Source: Desulfobacteraceae bacterium
GTDB taxonomy: Bacteria > Desulfobacterota > DSM-4660 > Desulfatiglandales > B25-G16
Assembly: GCA_030669265.1 (NCBI GenBank)
Contig: DAOVDY010000005.1
Coordinates: 1 to 11,702 of the forward strand
Reading direction: 5' to 3'
Length of the DNA: 11,702 nt
Part shown: in pieces, positions 6,389 to 11,702 of the stretch
How positions within the stretch are numbered: the first letter of the stretch is position 1
Layout of the letters: every line of letters begins with the position of its first letter
Position numbers and translations under genes: made by a program
The notes under the pieces: generated by a model
Databases searched by the model: none
What the model was told of the DNA's origin: nothing
The model's input: only the letters and a program-made list of their open reading frames with translations

Positions 6389-6405
6389 TTGGCGTAATAT
6401 TTGCT
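6389..6405 (+). promoter_or_regulatory. Candidate sigma-54 (-24/-12) promoter of the glutamate synthase operon
   Basis: TTGGC-GTA-ATAT-TTGCT has a full -24 core (TTGGC), a perfect -12 element (TTGCT) and GG (6391-6392) to GC (6403-6404) spacing of exactly 10 bases. About 10 of 13 consensus positions match. The expected transcript start is near 6416, giving a leader of about 230 bases. Sigma-54 control fits a nitrogen-assimilation operon. The inverted pair at 6290-6298/6337-6345 lies 45-100 bases upstream, where an enhancer-binding activator could sit; this is inference. Confidence 0.55.
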
Positions 6406-6455
6406 TCTTGCTTAATTGGAAAGGCAATTTATCGTTAGCGTTATTTTAATTCCCA

Positions 6456-6479
6456 GGAAAAATCAAAGGCGATTTTTCC
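6456..6479 (+). promoter_or_regulatory. Leader hairpin 1, possible anti-terminator component
   Basis: GGAAAAATC (6456-6464) and GATTTTTCC (6471-6479) form a perfect 9-bp stem with the loop AAAGGC. Its arms share sequence with the downstream terminator. TTTTCC (6474-6479) could pair with GGAAAA (6504-6509) of the terminator's 5' arm, and GGAAAA (6456-6461) with TTTTCC (6533-6538) of its 3' arm. The two structures could therefore be alternatives. I could not match the leader to a known riboswitch class. Confidence 0.45.
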
Positions 6480-6502
6480 AAAGAAGCAAAGATGCTGAGG
6501 GG

Positions 6503-6548
6503 CGGAAAAGGGGGAGAGGAAGCAAAATCCCCTTTTCCGTATTTTTTT
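6503..6548 (+). terminator. Intrinsic terminator in the leader of the glutamate synthase operon
   Basis: CGGAAAAGGGG (6503-6513) pairs perfectly over 11 bp with CCCCTTTTCCG (6529-6539) across a 15-base loop. The stem is followed by T, A and seven Ts (6542-6548), the standard Rho-independent layout. It lies over 400 bases past the previous gene but about 90 bases downstream of the predicted sigma-54 start and 95 bases before the first operon gene, where it would act as an attenuator. If the sigma-54 site is not used, it is simply a far-downstream terminator. Confidence 0.75.
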
Positions 6549-6642
6549 GCCATGAAAAGAAATCAGCTCTCTCCTATGCAATTTTAAAAAATATTTTAGG
6601 CTATAAAAAAATTACCCACATAACTTTTAATCGGTTCTGGAA

Positions 6643-7740
6643 ATGTCTTTTGCGAATATGAGAAAAGAAAAGGATATCAGCGGTTGCGGAATCATAGGAA
6701 TTATGAACGAACATGGAAAAACCTTCAGCGGAGAGGATGTAGTTGTCGCTATCTGCAATATGATGGAAAGGGGAAACGGTCTCGGGGCCGGATTTGCAGG
6801 GTATGGAATATATCCAAACTTTAAAGATTACTGGTGTTTTCATATCATGTATCACAATGAAGCAGCAAGGGTAGCGACCGAGGAATATATAAATAGTCAC
6901 TTTAAGGTAAAGCATCACGAAAATATACCTACAAAGAGAGTCAAGACATTGGGATCTATTCCCTCTCTTTTCAGATATTTTCTCGAAACTCAGGATGAGG
7001 TGAGAAACCTCGATGGAGGAGAGGAAAATTCCATCATTGGCTGTGTGATGGAGATAAACAGGCACATTGAAGGGTCTTTCGTCTTTTCATCTGGTAAGAA
7101 TATGGGGATTTTTAAAGGGGTTGGAAATCCTGATGAGATAGCCGAGTTTTATCAGATACCTGAATACGCTGGATACATCTGGACAGCCCATAATCGCTTT
7201 CCCACGAATAGCCCCGGTTGGTGGGGAGGGGCTCATCCCTTTGGTGTTCTGGACTGGTCTGTCATTCACAATGGAGAAATATCTTCTTACGGGACAAACA
7301 AAAGGTATTTGGAGAACTTTAATTATCGCTGTAGTCTTTCTACAGATACAGAGGTAATGGCATACCTCTTCGATTTGCTCGTTCGTCGTCATGGCATCGA
7401 CTTCGAATTAGTAGCAAAAATACTCGCCTCTCCCTTCTGGAACCAAATCGAAAGAGGGAAGAACGAGGAGGAAAAGGCATTCTTGAGGTCTCTGCGGATA
7501 ATCTACGGCTCCGCCTTGGTAAACGGTCCCTTTTCGGTGGTAGTCGCTAACTCAACCTATATGGTTGGATTGAACGATAGGGTAAAGTTGAGGCCCTTAG
7601 TTGCAGCGAGAAAAGGAAATTTCTTATATATATCCTCCGAAGAGGCAGCAATAAGGGAGGTCTGTAAAGACTTGGACACTGTATGGATGCCTAAGGCAGG
7701 AGAACCCATCTTTGGAAGGTTAAATAATGGCAAGGCCTAA
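6643..7740 (+). CDS. Glutamate synthase, glutaminase (class II amidotransferase) subunit
   Basis: This subunit hydrolyses glutamine and passes ammonia to the synthase subunit. It is the archaeal/Thermotoga-style separate version of the N-terminal GltB domain. The Ntn-type motifs are in order: the nucleophile in ISGCGIIGIM (Cys15), NGLGAGFAGYGIY, AHNRFPTNSPG (R185), IHNGEISSYG (N210, G211) and STDTEVMAYL (D235). Because Cys is not residue 2, a short propeptide must be removed to free it. If translation begins at the in-frame ATG 6658, the propeptide is MRKEKDISG, which is the form I recall for relatives. ATG 6643 has only GGAA directly in front, and ATG 6658 has a poor ribosome site, so the start is uncertain. 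The region between Cys15 and the HNR motif is long (about 165 residues), as expected for this branch. Its end overlaps the next gene by 14 bases. Confidence 0.9.
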   Translation: MSFANMRKEKDISGCGIIGIMNEHGKTFSGEDVVVAICNMMERGNGLGAGFAGYGIYPNFKDYWCFHIMYHNEAARVATEEYINSHFKVKHHENIPTKRVKTLGSIPSLFRYFLETQDEVRNLDGGEENSIIGCVMEINRHIEGSFVFSSGKNMGIFKGVGNPDEIAEFYQIPEYAGYIWTAHNRFPTNSPGWWGGAHPFGVLDWSVIHNGEISSYGTNKRYLENFNYRCSLSTDTEVMAYLFDLLVRRHGIDFELVAKILASPFWNQIERGKNEEEKAFLRSLRIIYGSALVNGPFSVVVANSTYMVGLNDRVKLRPLVAARKGNFLYISSEEAAIREVCKDLDTVWMPKAGEPIFGRLNNGKA

Positions 7741-9259
7741 GAGGATACCTGAGTTTTATATCGAGAGAAACGAGGAGAAGTGTATTAGCTGTCAGGTGTG
7801 CTGTCGAATGTGCGCCTTTGATGTCCATACCTATGATTCAGAGGAAGATGCAGTGCATTCCGATAGCACAAAGTGTGTAGGATGTCATTTCTGTGAGTTC
7901 CTCTGTCCCACTAATGCAATAACAATCAAGAGAAACCCCTCTGACCTGAAAGAGAACTATCACTGGACGAGGCTTGTTATAGACAATATTACCCGTCAGG
8001 CGGACACAGGCGGTATACTTCTTACAGGAATGGGAAATGATAGGAGCTGGAGGGATTATTTTAACCACATAGTGCTTAACGCTTCCCAGGTGACAAACCC
8101 TTCCATAGATCCCTTGAGAGAGCCGATGGAGCTTAAGACCTTCATTGGATCAAAACCCGACAGGATAGAATATGATGTACAAGCATTCAAATCCGAGAAA
8201 AAATATGGTATCAAGACCAAGCTTGCTCCACAGATGGAGCTTGAGACACCCATTATGTTTTCGGCCATGAGCTTTGGCTCTATATCGCTTAATGCCTGCA
8301 AGTCATTGGCGGCCGCTGCCTGTGAATTTGGAACCTTTTGGAACACGGGTGAAGGGGGTTTGCACAGGGACTTAAACAAATACGCCCATCGTGCAATAGT
8401 TCAGGTGGCCTCCGGCAGGTTTGGTGTTCATAGGGAATATTTAGAGGTGGCCGGTGCAATAGAGATAAAGATCGGACAAGGGGCAAAGCCCGGAATAGGA
8501 GGACATCTTCCTGGTGAGAAAGTGCCCGAGGAAGTCTCCCAGACCCGGATGATCCCTGTGGGAACAGATGCCCTTTCCCCTGCTCCCCATCATGATATTT
8601 ACTCCATTGAAGACCTCAAACAGTTGATCTTTGCTCTCAAGGAGGCCACAGACTATACAAAGCCCGTTGGGGTAAAGATAGCAGCTGTTCACAATGTAGC
8701 CCCAATCGCCTCCGGGATAGTCCGGGCCGGGGCTGACTTTCTGGCTATTGATGGCCTGAGAGGAGGCACAGGCGCAGCGCCTACTGTAATGAGAGACAAT
8801 GTGGGGATTCCAATAGAGCTTGCCATTGCTGTGGTTGACCAGAGATTGAGGGAGGAAGAAATAAGACATCAAGCAAGCCTCATTGCTGCGGGGGGTTTCC
8901 GTTCAAGCGCTGATGTGATAAAGGCAATCGCCTTGGGTGCAGATGCCGTATACATCGGCACAGCAACCCTTGTGGCTTTAGGCTGCCACCTGTGTCAGAA
9001 ATGTTACACAGGTAAGTGTAATTGGGGGATAGCTACCCAGGACCCCTACCTCACCAAAAGGCTCAACCCCGAGATCGGGAAGGAGAGGCTTTTGGGTTTG
9101 CTCAGGGGCTGGTCTCTAGAGATAAAGGAGATGTTGGGTGGCATGGGGATTAACGCCATAGAGTCCCTAAGGGGGAATCGGGAGCAGCTCAGGGCGGTAG
9201 GTCTCAACGAGGTTGAGTTGAACCTTTTAGGGCTGAAACATGCGGGGGAGGCATGGTGA
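7727..9259 (+). CDS. gltB: Glutamate synthase, FMN-binding subunit with N-terminal two-cluster ferredoxin domain
   Basis: This is the catalytic synthase subunit, where 2-oxoglutarate and ammonia are reductively joined at FMN to give glutamate. Residues 15-65 form a 2x[4Fe-4S] ferredoxin (C19-C22-C25-C29 and C50-C53-C56-C60). The rest is the GltB central/FMN TIM-barrel, with MFSAMSFGSIS, TGEGGLHRD, IKIGQGAKPG, DGLRGGTGAAP (342-352) and the loop CHLCQKCYTGKCNWGIATQ (420-438). In that loop C420, C426 and C431 reproduce the C-x5-C-x4-C spacing of the bacterial GltB [3Fe-4S] site, and C423 is an extra cysteine. The 510-aa length matches archaeal-type GltB. ATG 7727 has GGAAGG (7714-7719) 7 bases upstream and lies inside the previous gene, so the two subunits are translationally coupled. 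It overlaps the ferredoxin gene by 7 bases. Confidence 0.94.
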   Translation: MARPKRIPEFYIERNEEKCISCQVCCRMCAFDVHTYDSEEDAVHSDSTKCVGCHFCEFLCPTNAITIKRNPSDLKENYHWTRLVIDNITRQADTGGILLTGMGNDRSWRDYFNHIVLNASQVTNPSIDPLREPMELKTFIGSKPDRIEYDVQAFKSEKKYGIKTKLAPQMELETPIMFSAMSFGSISLNACKSLAAAACEFGTFWNTGEGGLHRDLNKYAHRAIVQVASGRFGVHREYLEVAGAIEIKIGQGAKPGIGGHLPGEKVPEEVSQTRMIPVGTDALSPAPHHDIYSIEDLKQLIFALKEATDYTKPVGVKIAAVHNVAPIASGIVRAGADFLAIDGLRGGTGAAPTVMRDNVGIPIELAIAVVDQRLREEEIRHQASLIAAGGFRSSADVIKAIALGADAVYIGTATLVALGCHLCQKCYTGKCNWGIATQDPYLTKRLNPEIGKERLLGLLRGWSLEIKEMLGGMGINAIESLRGNREQLRAVGLNEVELNLLGLKHAGEAW

Positions 9260-9705
9260 AAAAGAGAATTGTAATAAACGAAGAGTACTGCATGGGATGT
9301 AGGGTGTGTGAGGTCTATTGCGTCACGCAGCACTCAGCTTCAAAGAATATACTTAAGGCCTATAAGGGTGAGTATCCAAGGCCTGCTTCAGCAATAGTGT
9401 TCGAGCAAAAGGGCCACATATCCTTTGCCCTCCAGTGTCGCAATTGTGAAGAACCTCCTTGCGTGGAGGCATGCCTTACAGGCGCCATGTACCTGGATGA
9501 AGAAAAAGGATATGTCCTTCACAACAGAGATAAATGTGTGGGCTGTTGGATGTGTATCATGGTCTGCCCCTTCGGCGTGATTAAGCCTGATCTGGAAAAT
9601 AAGGTTGTGGCATCTAAGTGCGATCTTTGCATAGAGGCAGAATATCCCGCCTGTGTCGCCCATTGCCCAAACGAGGCAATTAAATTGGTAGAGATCGATG
9701 GATAA
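9253..9705 (+). CDS. Four-cluster ferredoxin-type electron-transfer subunit (HycB/DmsB-like)
   Basis: The 150-aa protein has sixteen cysteines in four groups: C13/16/19/23, C62/65/70/74, C95/98/101/105 (CVGCWMCIMVCPFG) and C123/126/134/138. This is the layout of four-[4Fe-4S] electron-transfer subunits such as HycB, CooF and DmsB. It has no twin-arginine or Sec signal and therefore acts in the cytoplasm. In this operon it most probably wires the flavoprotein encoded next to the synthase subunit, or accepts electrons from a soluble ferredoxin. ATG 9253 overlaps the preceding stop by 7 bases with GGGGGAG directly upstream; the end overlaps the flavoprotein gene by 8 bases. Confidence 0.92.
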   Translation: MVKKRIVINEEYCMGCRVCEVYCVTQHSASKNILKAYKGEYPRPASAIVFEQKGHISFALQCRNCEEPPCVEACLTGAMYLDEEKGYVLHNRDKCVGCWMCIMVCPFGVIKPDLENKVVASKCDLCIEAEYPACVAHCPNEAIKLVEIDG

Positions 9706-10993
9706 GATTCGATATCTTATAATAGGGAATTCTGTTGCTGCGGTAAACTGTGTCGAGGCCATAAGAGGCTACGATACAACCAATGACATTACAATAGTGT
9801 CTGATGAGGAACCCTTCAACTACTCCAGGCCCTTGCTTTCTTACTATCTTGGGGGCAGGATTACCCAAGAGAGGCTTCCATTTGTAAATAGAGATTTTTA
9901 TGAAAAGCATCGGGTGAATCTGATATTGGGTAAGAGGGCAGAACGTCTTGATGTATCCAAAAAGGAAGTGCTCTTGACCGATAGCACACTGCTGTCCTGC
10001 GATAGGTGCCTTATATCTGTAGGTGGAGTTCCGATTGTCCCCCCGATTGAGGGATTTCATGACAATATCGAGGGTATCTTTACTTTCCTTAAGCTGAAGG
10101 AAACAAAAAATCTCATCGATTATATAAAAAGAGAAACAATCAAAGACGTGGTCGTCCTAGGAGGAGGATTGATTGGCCTTAAAGTGGTTGAAGGACTTGT
10201 TGAGAGAGGCATAAAGCCAACAGTTATCGAGCTTATGGACAGAATCCTAGCAAACACCTTTGACAAGGAAGCCTCATCAATAATAGAGGAGAGGCTATCA
10301 CAGGGAGGCTGTAAGGTAATTAAAGAAGATACAATACAGGGCATAGAGACAAAGGGAGGAAAGATATCAAGTATATTTCTAAGAAGCGGCAAGGAACTAA
10401 CTACATCCCTCCTTATTATAGCTGTGGGTGTGAGGCCAAACTTAGAGCTGGTGAAAGGGACACCTATAAGGGTGGATAGGGGCATATTGGTAGACAGGTT
10501 TATGAGGACAAACATTGAGGATGTCTATGCAGCTGGAGACTGTGCCCAAGGGATCGACTTTTTGAGCAAAACAAATGCAGTAATAGCAATCTGGCCTGTT
10601 GCAGCCCGTCAGGGCAGGACTGCAGGTCTTAACATGTCTGGGATAACAACAGAATACCCTGGCCTTTTTGCCATGAACTCTGTCCAGATCATTGACATCC
10701 CCACCATCTCATTTGGGATAACCAATCCACCGGAGGAGGAAGGGTATGAGGTTCTAAAGAGACAAGACAAAACTAAGGGAGCCTACAAAAAGATTGTATT
10801 AAAAGATAGCAGGGTTGTAGGGATAATACTTCTCAACTGCATAGAGCGGGCAGGTGTGTATGGGATGCTCATTAGGGAGGAGATCGATGTCCAAGATTTC
10901 AAAGATCAACTTCTGGGGGATGACTTTGGATTGTTGGTCCTTCCAAAGGATTTCAGGAAACACCTTGTTGAAGGAAGAGGGATAGTAGTATGA
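9698..10993 (+). CDS. FAD-dependent NAD(P)H oxidoreductase (rubredoxin/nitrite reductase flavoprotein-like)
   Basis: The 431-aa protein is a two-dinucleotide-binding flavoprotein of the pyridine nucleotide-disulfide oxidoreductase class I fold, without a redox-active disulfide. The N-terminal FAD site is YLIIGNSVAAVN (G10-x-S12-x-x-A15 variant). The NAD(P) site is VVLGGGLIGLKVVEG (GGGLIG, 155-160), with a glutamate at the end of the following strand (TVIELMDRIL), which usually indicates NADH preference. The FAD ribityl/phosphate motif is DVYAAGDCA (D281). It is like NADH oxidases, rubredoxin reductases and the NirB N-terminus rather than classical GltD, which carries cysteine clusters of its own. 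It most likely feeds NADH electrons to the ferredoxin subunit. ATG 9698 lies inside the previous gene, and the stop overlaps the next start as ATGA. Confidence 0.92.
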   Translation: MDKIRYLIIGNSVAAVNCVEAIRGYDTTNDITIVSDEEPFNYSRPLLSYYLGGRITQERLPFVNRDFYEKHRVNLILGKRAERLDVSKKEVLLTDSTLLSCDRCLISVGGVPIVPPIEGFHDNIEGIFTFLKLKETKNLIDYIKRETIKDVVVLGGGLIGLKVVEGLVERGIKPTVIELMDRILANTFDKEASSIIEERLSQGGCKVIKEDTIQGIETKGGKISSIFLRSGKELTTSLLIIAVGVRPNLELVKGTPIRVDRGILVDRFMRTNIEDVYAAGDCAQGIDFLSKTNAVIAIWPVAARQGRTAGLNMSGITTEYPGLFAMNSVQIIDIPTISFGITNPPEEEGYEVLKRQDKTKGAYKKIVLKDSRVVGIILLNCIERAGVYGMLIREEIDVQDFKDQLLGDDFGLLVLPKDFRKHLVEGRGIVV

Positions 10994-11702
10994 AAGAGAT
11001 AGATGCACAGGGTCTGCATTACAGGAGCCTAAACAAAAGATTGCGAGGGCTTATAAAGGAAGGGGAGAAACGCATCCTTGTAAGAAATGTATGTGGCCAG
11101 AGATATATAGGTGATGGGATAGGGGAAGAGGTGGAGATTATAATAGAGGGAGTGCCTGGCAATGACCTGGCATCCTTTATGGATGGCCCTCGAATCATTG
11201 TCAGGGGGAATGCTCAGGATGGCGTGGGCAACACTATGAACAAGGGTGAGGTAATCATTCATGGAGATGCAGGTGACATAGTTGGTTACTCAATGAGAGG
11301 GGGCAGGATATTCATACTTGGCAATGTAGGTTATAGGGTAGGAATACACATGAAGGCCTACAAGGATTTTTTCCCTGTTGTTATCGTGGGAGGAGGTGCA
11401 AAGGACTTTCTCGGAGAGTATATGGCAGGGGGATTACTTGTGGTATTAGGTCTTAACGGTAGTGAAATAGCAGGCGATTTTGTTGGCACAGGGATGCATG
11501 GTGGAACAATGTTTCTGATGGGCAAGGTGGACTCCGCAAGGCTTGGTAAAGAGGTAAAGATAGGCAAGATTACCCCTCAGGACATGGATCTTCTAAAAAA
11601 GCACATTGGTGACTTTTGCGCCTCCTTTAAACTTAATTTAGATGAAGTCTTTCAAACACCCTTCACAAAAATATATCCTTACAGCCACAGGCCCTATGGA
11701 AC
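10990..11702 (+). CDS. Glutamate synthase, GXGXG-domain subunit (3' end beyond window)
   Basis: The frame opens at ATG 10990, overlapping the previous stop as ATGA, and stays open to the window end (237 codons plus two bases). It holds the right-handed beta-helix of the GltB C-terminal domain, with regularly spaced glycines: IIVRGNAQDGVGNTM, EVIIHGDAGDIVGYSM, RIFILGNVGYRVGIHM, then MAGGLLVVLGLNG and GTGMHGGTMFLMG. In classical GltB this domain is structural and holds the ammonia-channel architecture; here it is a separate polypeptide. The protein reaches PFTKIYPYSHRPYG at the edge. Relatives are about this length, so it is probably nearly complete. It is the fifth gene of the operon and supplies the last domain needed for a full split glutamate synthase. 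Confidence 0.9.
   Translation, partial: MKEIDAQGLHYRSLNKRLRGLIKEGEKRILVRNVCGQRYIGDGIGEEVEIIIEGVPGNDLASFMDGPRIIVRGNAQDGVGNTMNKGEVIIHGDAGDIVGYSMRGGRIFILGNVGYRVGIHMKAYKDFFPVVIVGGGAKDFLGEYMAGGLLVVLGLNGSEIAGDFVGTGMHGGTMFLMGKVDSARLGKEVKIGKITPQDMDLLKKHIGDFCASFKLNLDEVFQTPFTKIYPYSHRPYG

Larger units (their letters stand above)
6080..6642. other. Long intergenic and leader region upstream of the glutamate synthase operon
   Basis: This 563-base non-coding stretch contains, in order, a large inverted repeat (6181-6268), an AT-rich segment with a 9-base inverted pair GTAAATTAA (6290-6298)/TTAATTTAC (6337-6345), a sigma-54-like promoter (6389-6405), a leader hairpin (6456-6479), an intrinsic terminator (6503-6548) and about 95 bases before the first ATG. 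Frames that stay open here show no protein-like features. Confidence 0.65.

Noticed and set aside
6416..6500. Known riboswitch classes (glycine, glutamine, c-di-GMP-I) in the operon leader
   Set aside because: Short look-alike pieces such as GAAGCAAAG occur, but no conserved core of any class could be laid out convincingly.
6492..6587. A 31-codon ATG frame running through the leader terminator, considered as a leader peptide
   Set aside because: It has no clear ribosome site and no run of glutamine, glutamate or other regulatory codons, and it simply reads through the hairpin sequence.
6416..6661. An 81-codon open frame in the operon leader
   Set aside because: It starts at TTG without a ribosome site, overlaps the terminator and the true gene start, and has no protein-like pattern.
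8056..8872. Long antisense frames opposite the synthase gene
   Set aside because: They mirror the codon structure of the strongly supported FMN subunit and show no family motifs or ribosome sites.

Overview
The window reads as chromosomal DNA of an anaerobic, moderately AT-rich bacterium, most likely a Desulfobacterota/deltaproteobacterial-type organism. This is an inference from gene style: a Bacillus-type PurF end with Fe-S cysteines, a glutamine-dependent NAD synthetase, a split ferredoxin-linked glutamate synthase and sigma-54-like promoters. No rRNA, tRNA, CRISPR array, transposase or phage gene was seen.

Layout. Positions 1-252 hold the last 83 codons of an amidophosphoribosyltransferase (PurF). 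Next come a small nucleotidyltransferase and an overlapping small partner gene (358-1075), then a full-length glutamine-dependent NAD+ synthetase (1255-2895). A GC-rich palindromic repeat (about 2985-3055) separates it from a convergent SAM methyltransferase, the only minus-strand gene (3151-3939). The stretch 3940-5359 is gene-poor and carries a possible 46-aa ORF, an unrecognised 122-aa protein with an Ig-like tail and a 67-aa zinc-ribbon-like protein. A class I glutamine amidotransferase with an unusual catalytic motif follows (5360-6079). After it lie a second large inverted repeat (6181-6268), a sigma-54-like promoter (about 6389-6405) and a leader with two hairpins, the second a textbook intrinsic terminator (6503-6548).

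The last 5 kb is one tightly packed operon of five genes with overlapping ends: glutaminase subunit, FMN/ferredoxin synthase subunit, four-cluster ferredoxin, FAD/NAD(P) oxidoreductase, and GXGXG subunit (cut by the window end). Together they form an archaeal-type split glutamate synthase. Glutamine would be hydrolysed by the first subunit and ammonia added to 2-oxoglutarate at the FMN site of the second. Electrons would come from NAD(P)H or reduced ferredoxin through the ferredoxin and flavoprotein subunits rather than through a classical GltD.

The most interesting observations are the apparent sigma-54 promoter plus attenuator-like leader of the glutamate synthase operon, recurrence of the same TTGG-N9-TGC(A/T) pattern in front of three genes, the alternative electron-input module of the synthase with an extra cysteine in its Fe-S loop, and the D-x-H replacement in the class I amidotransferase.
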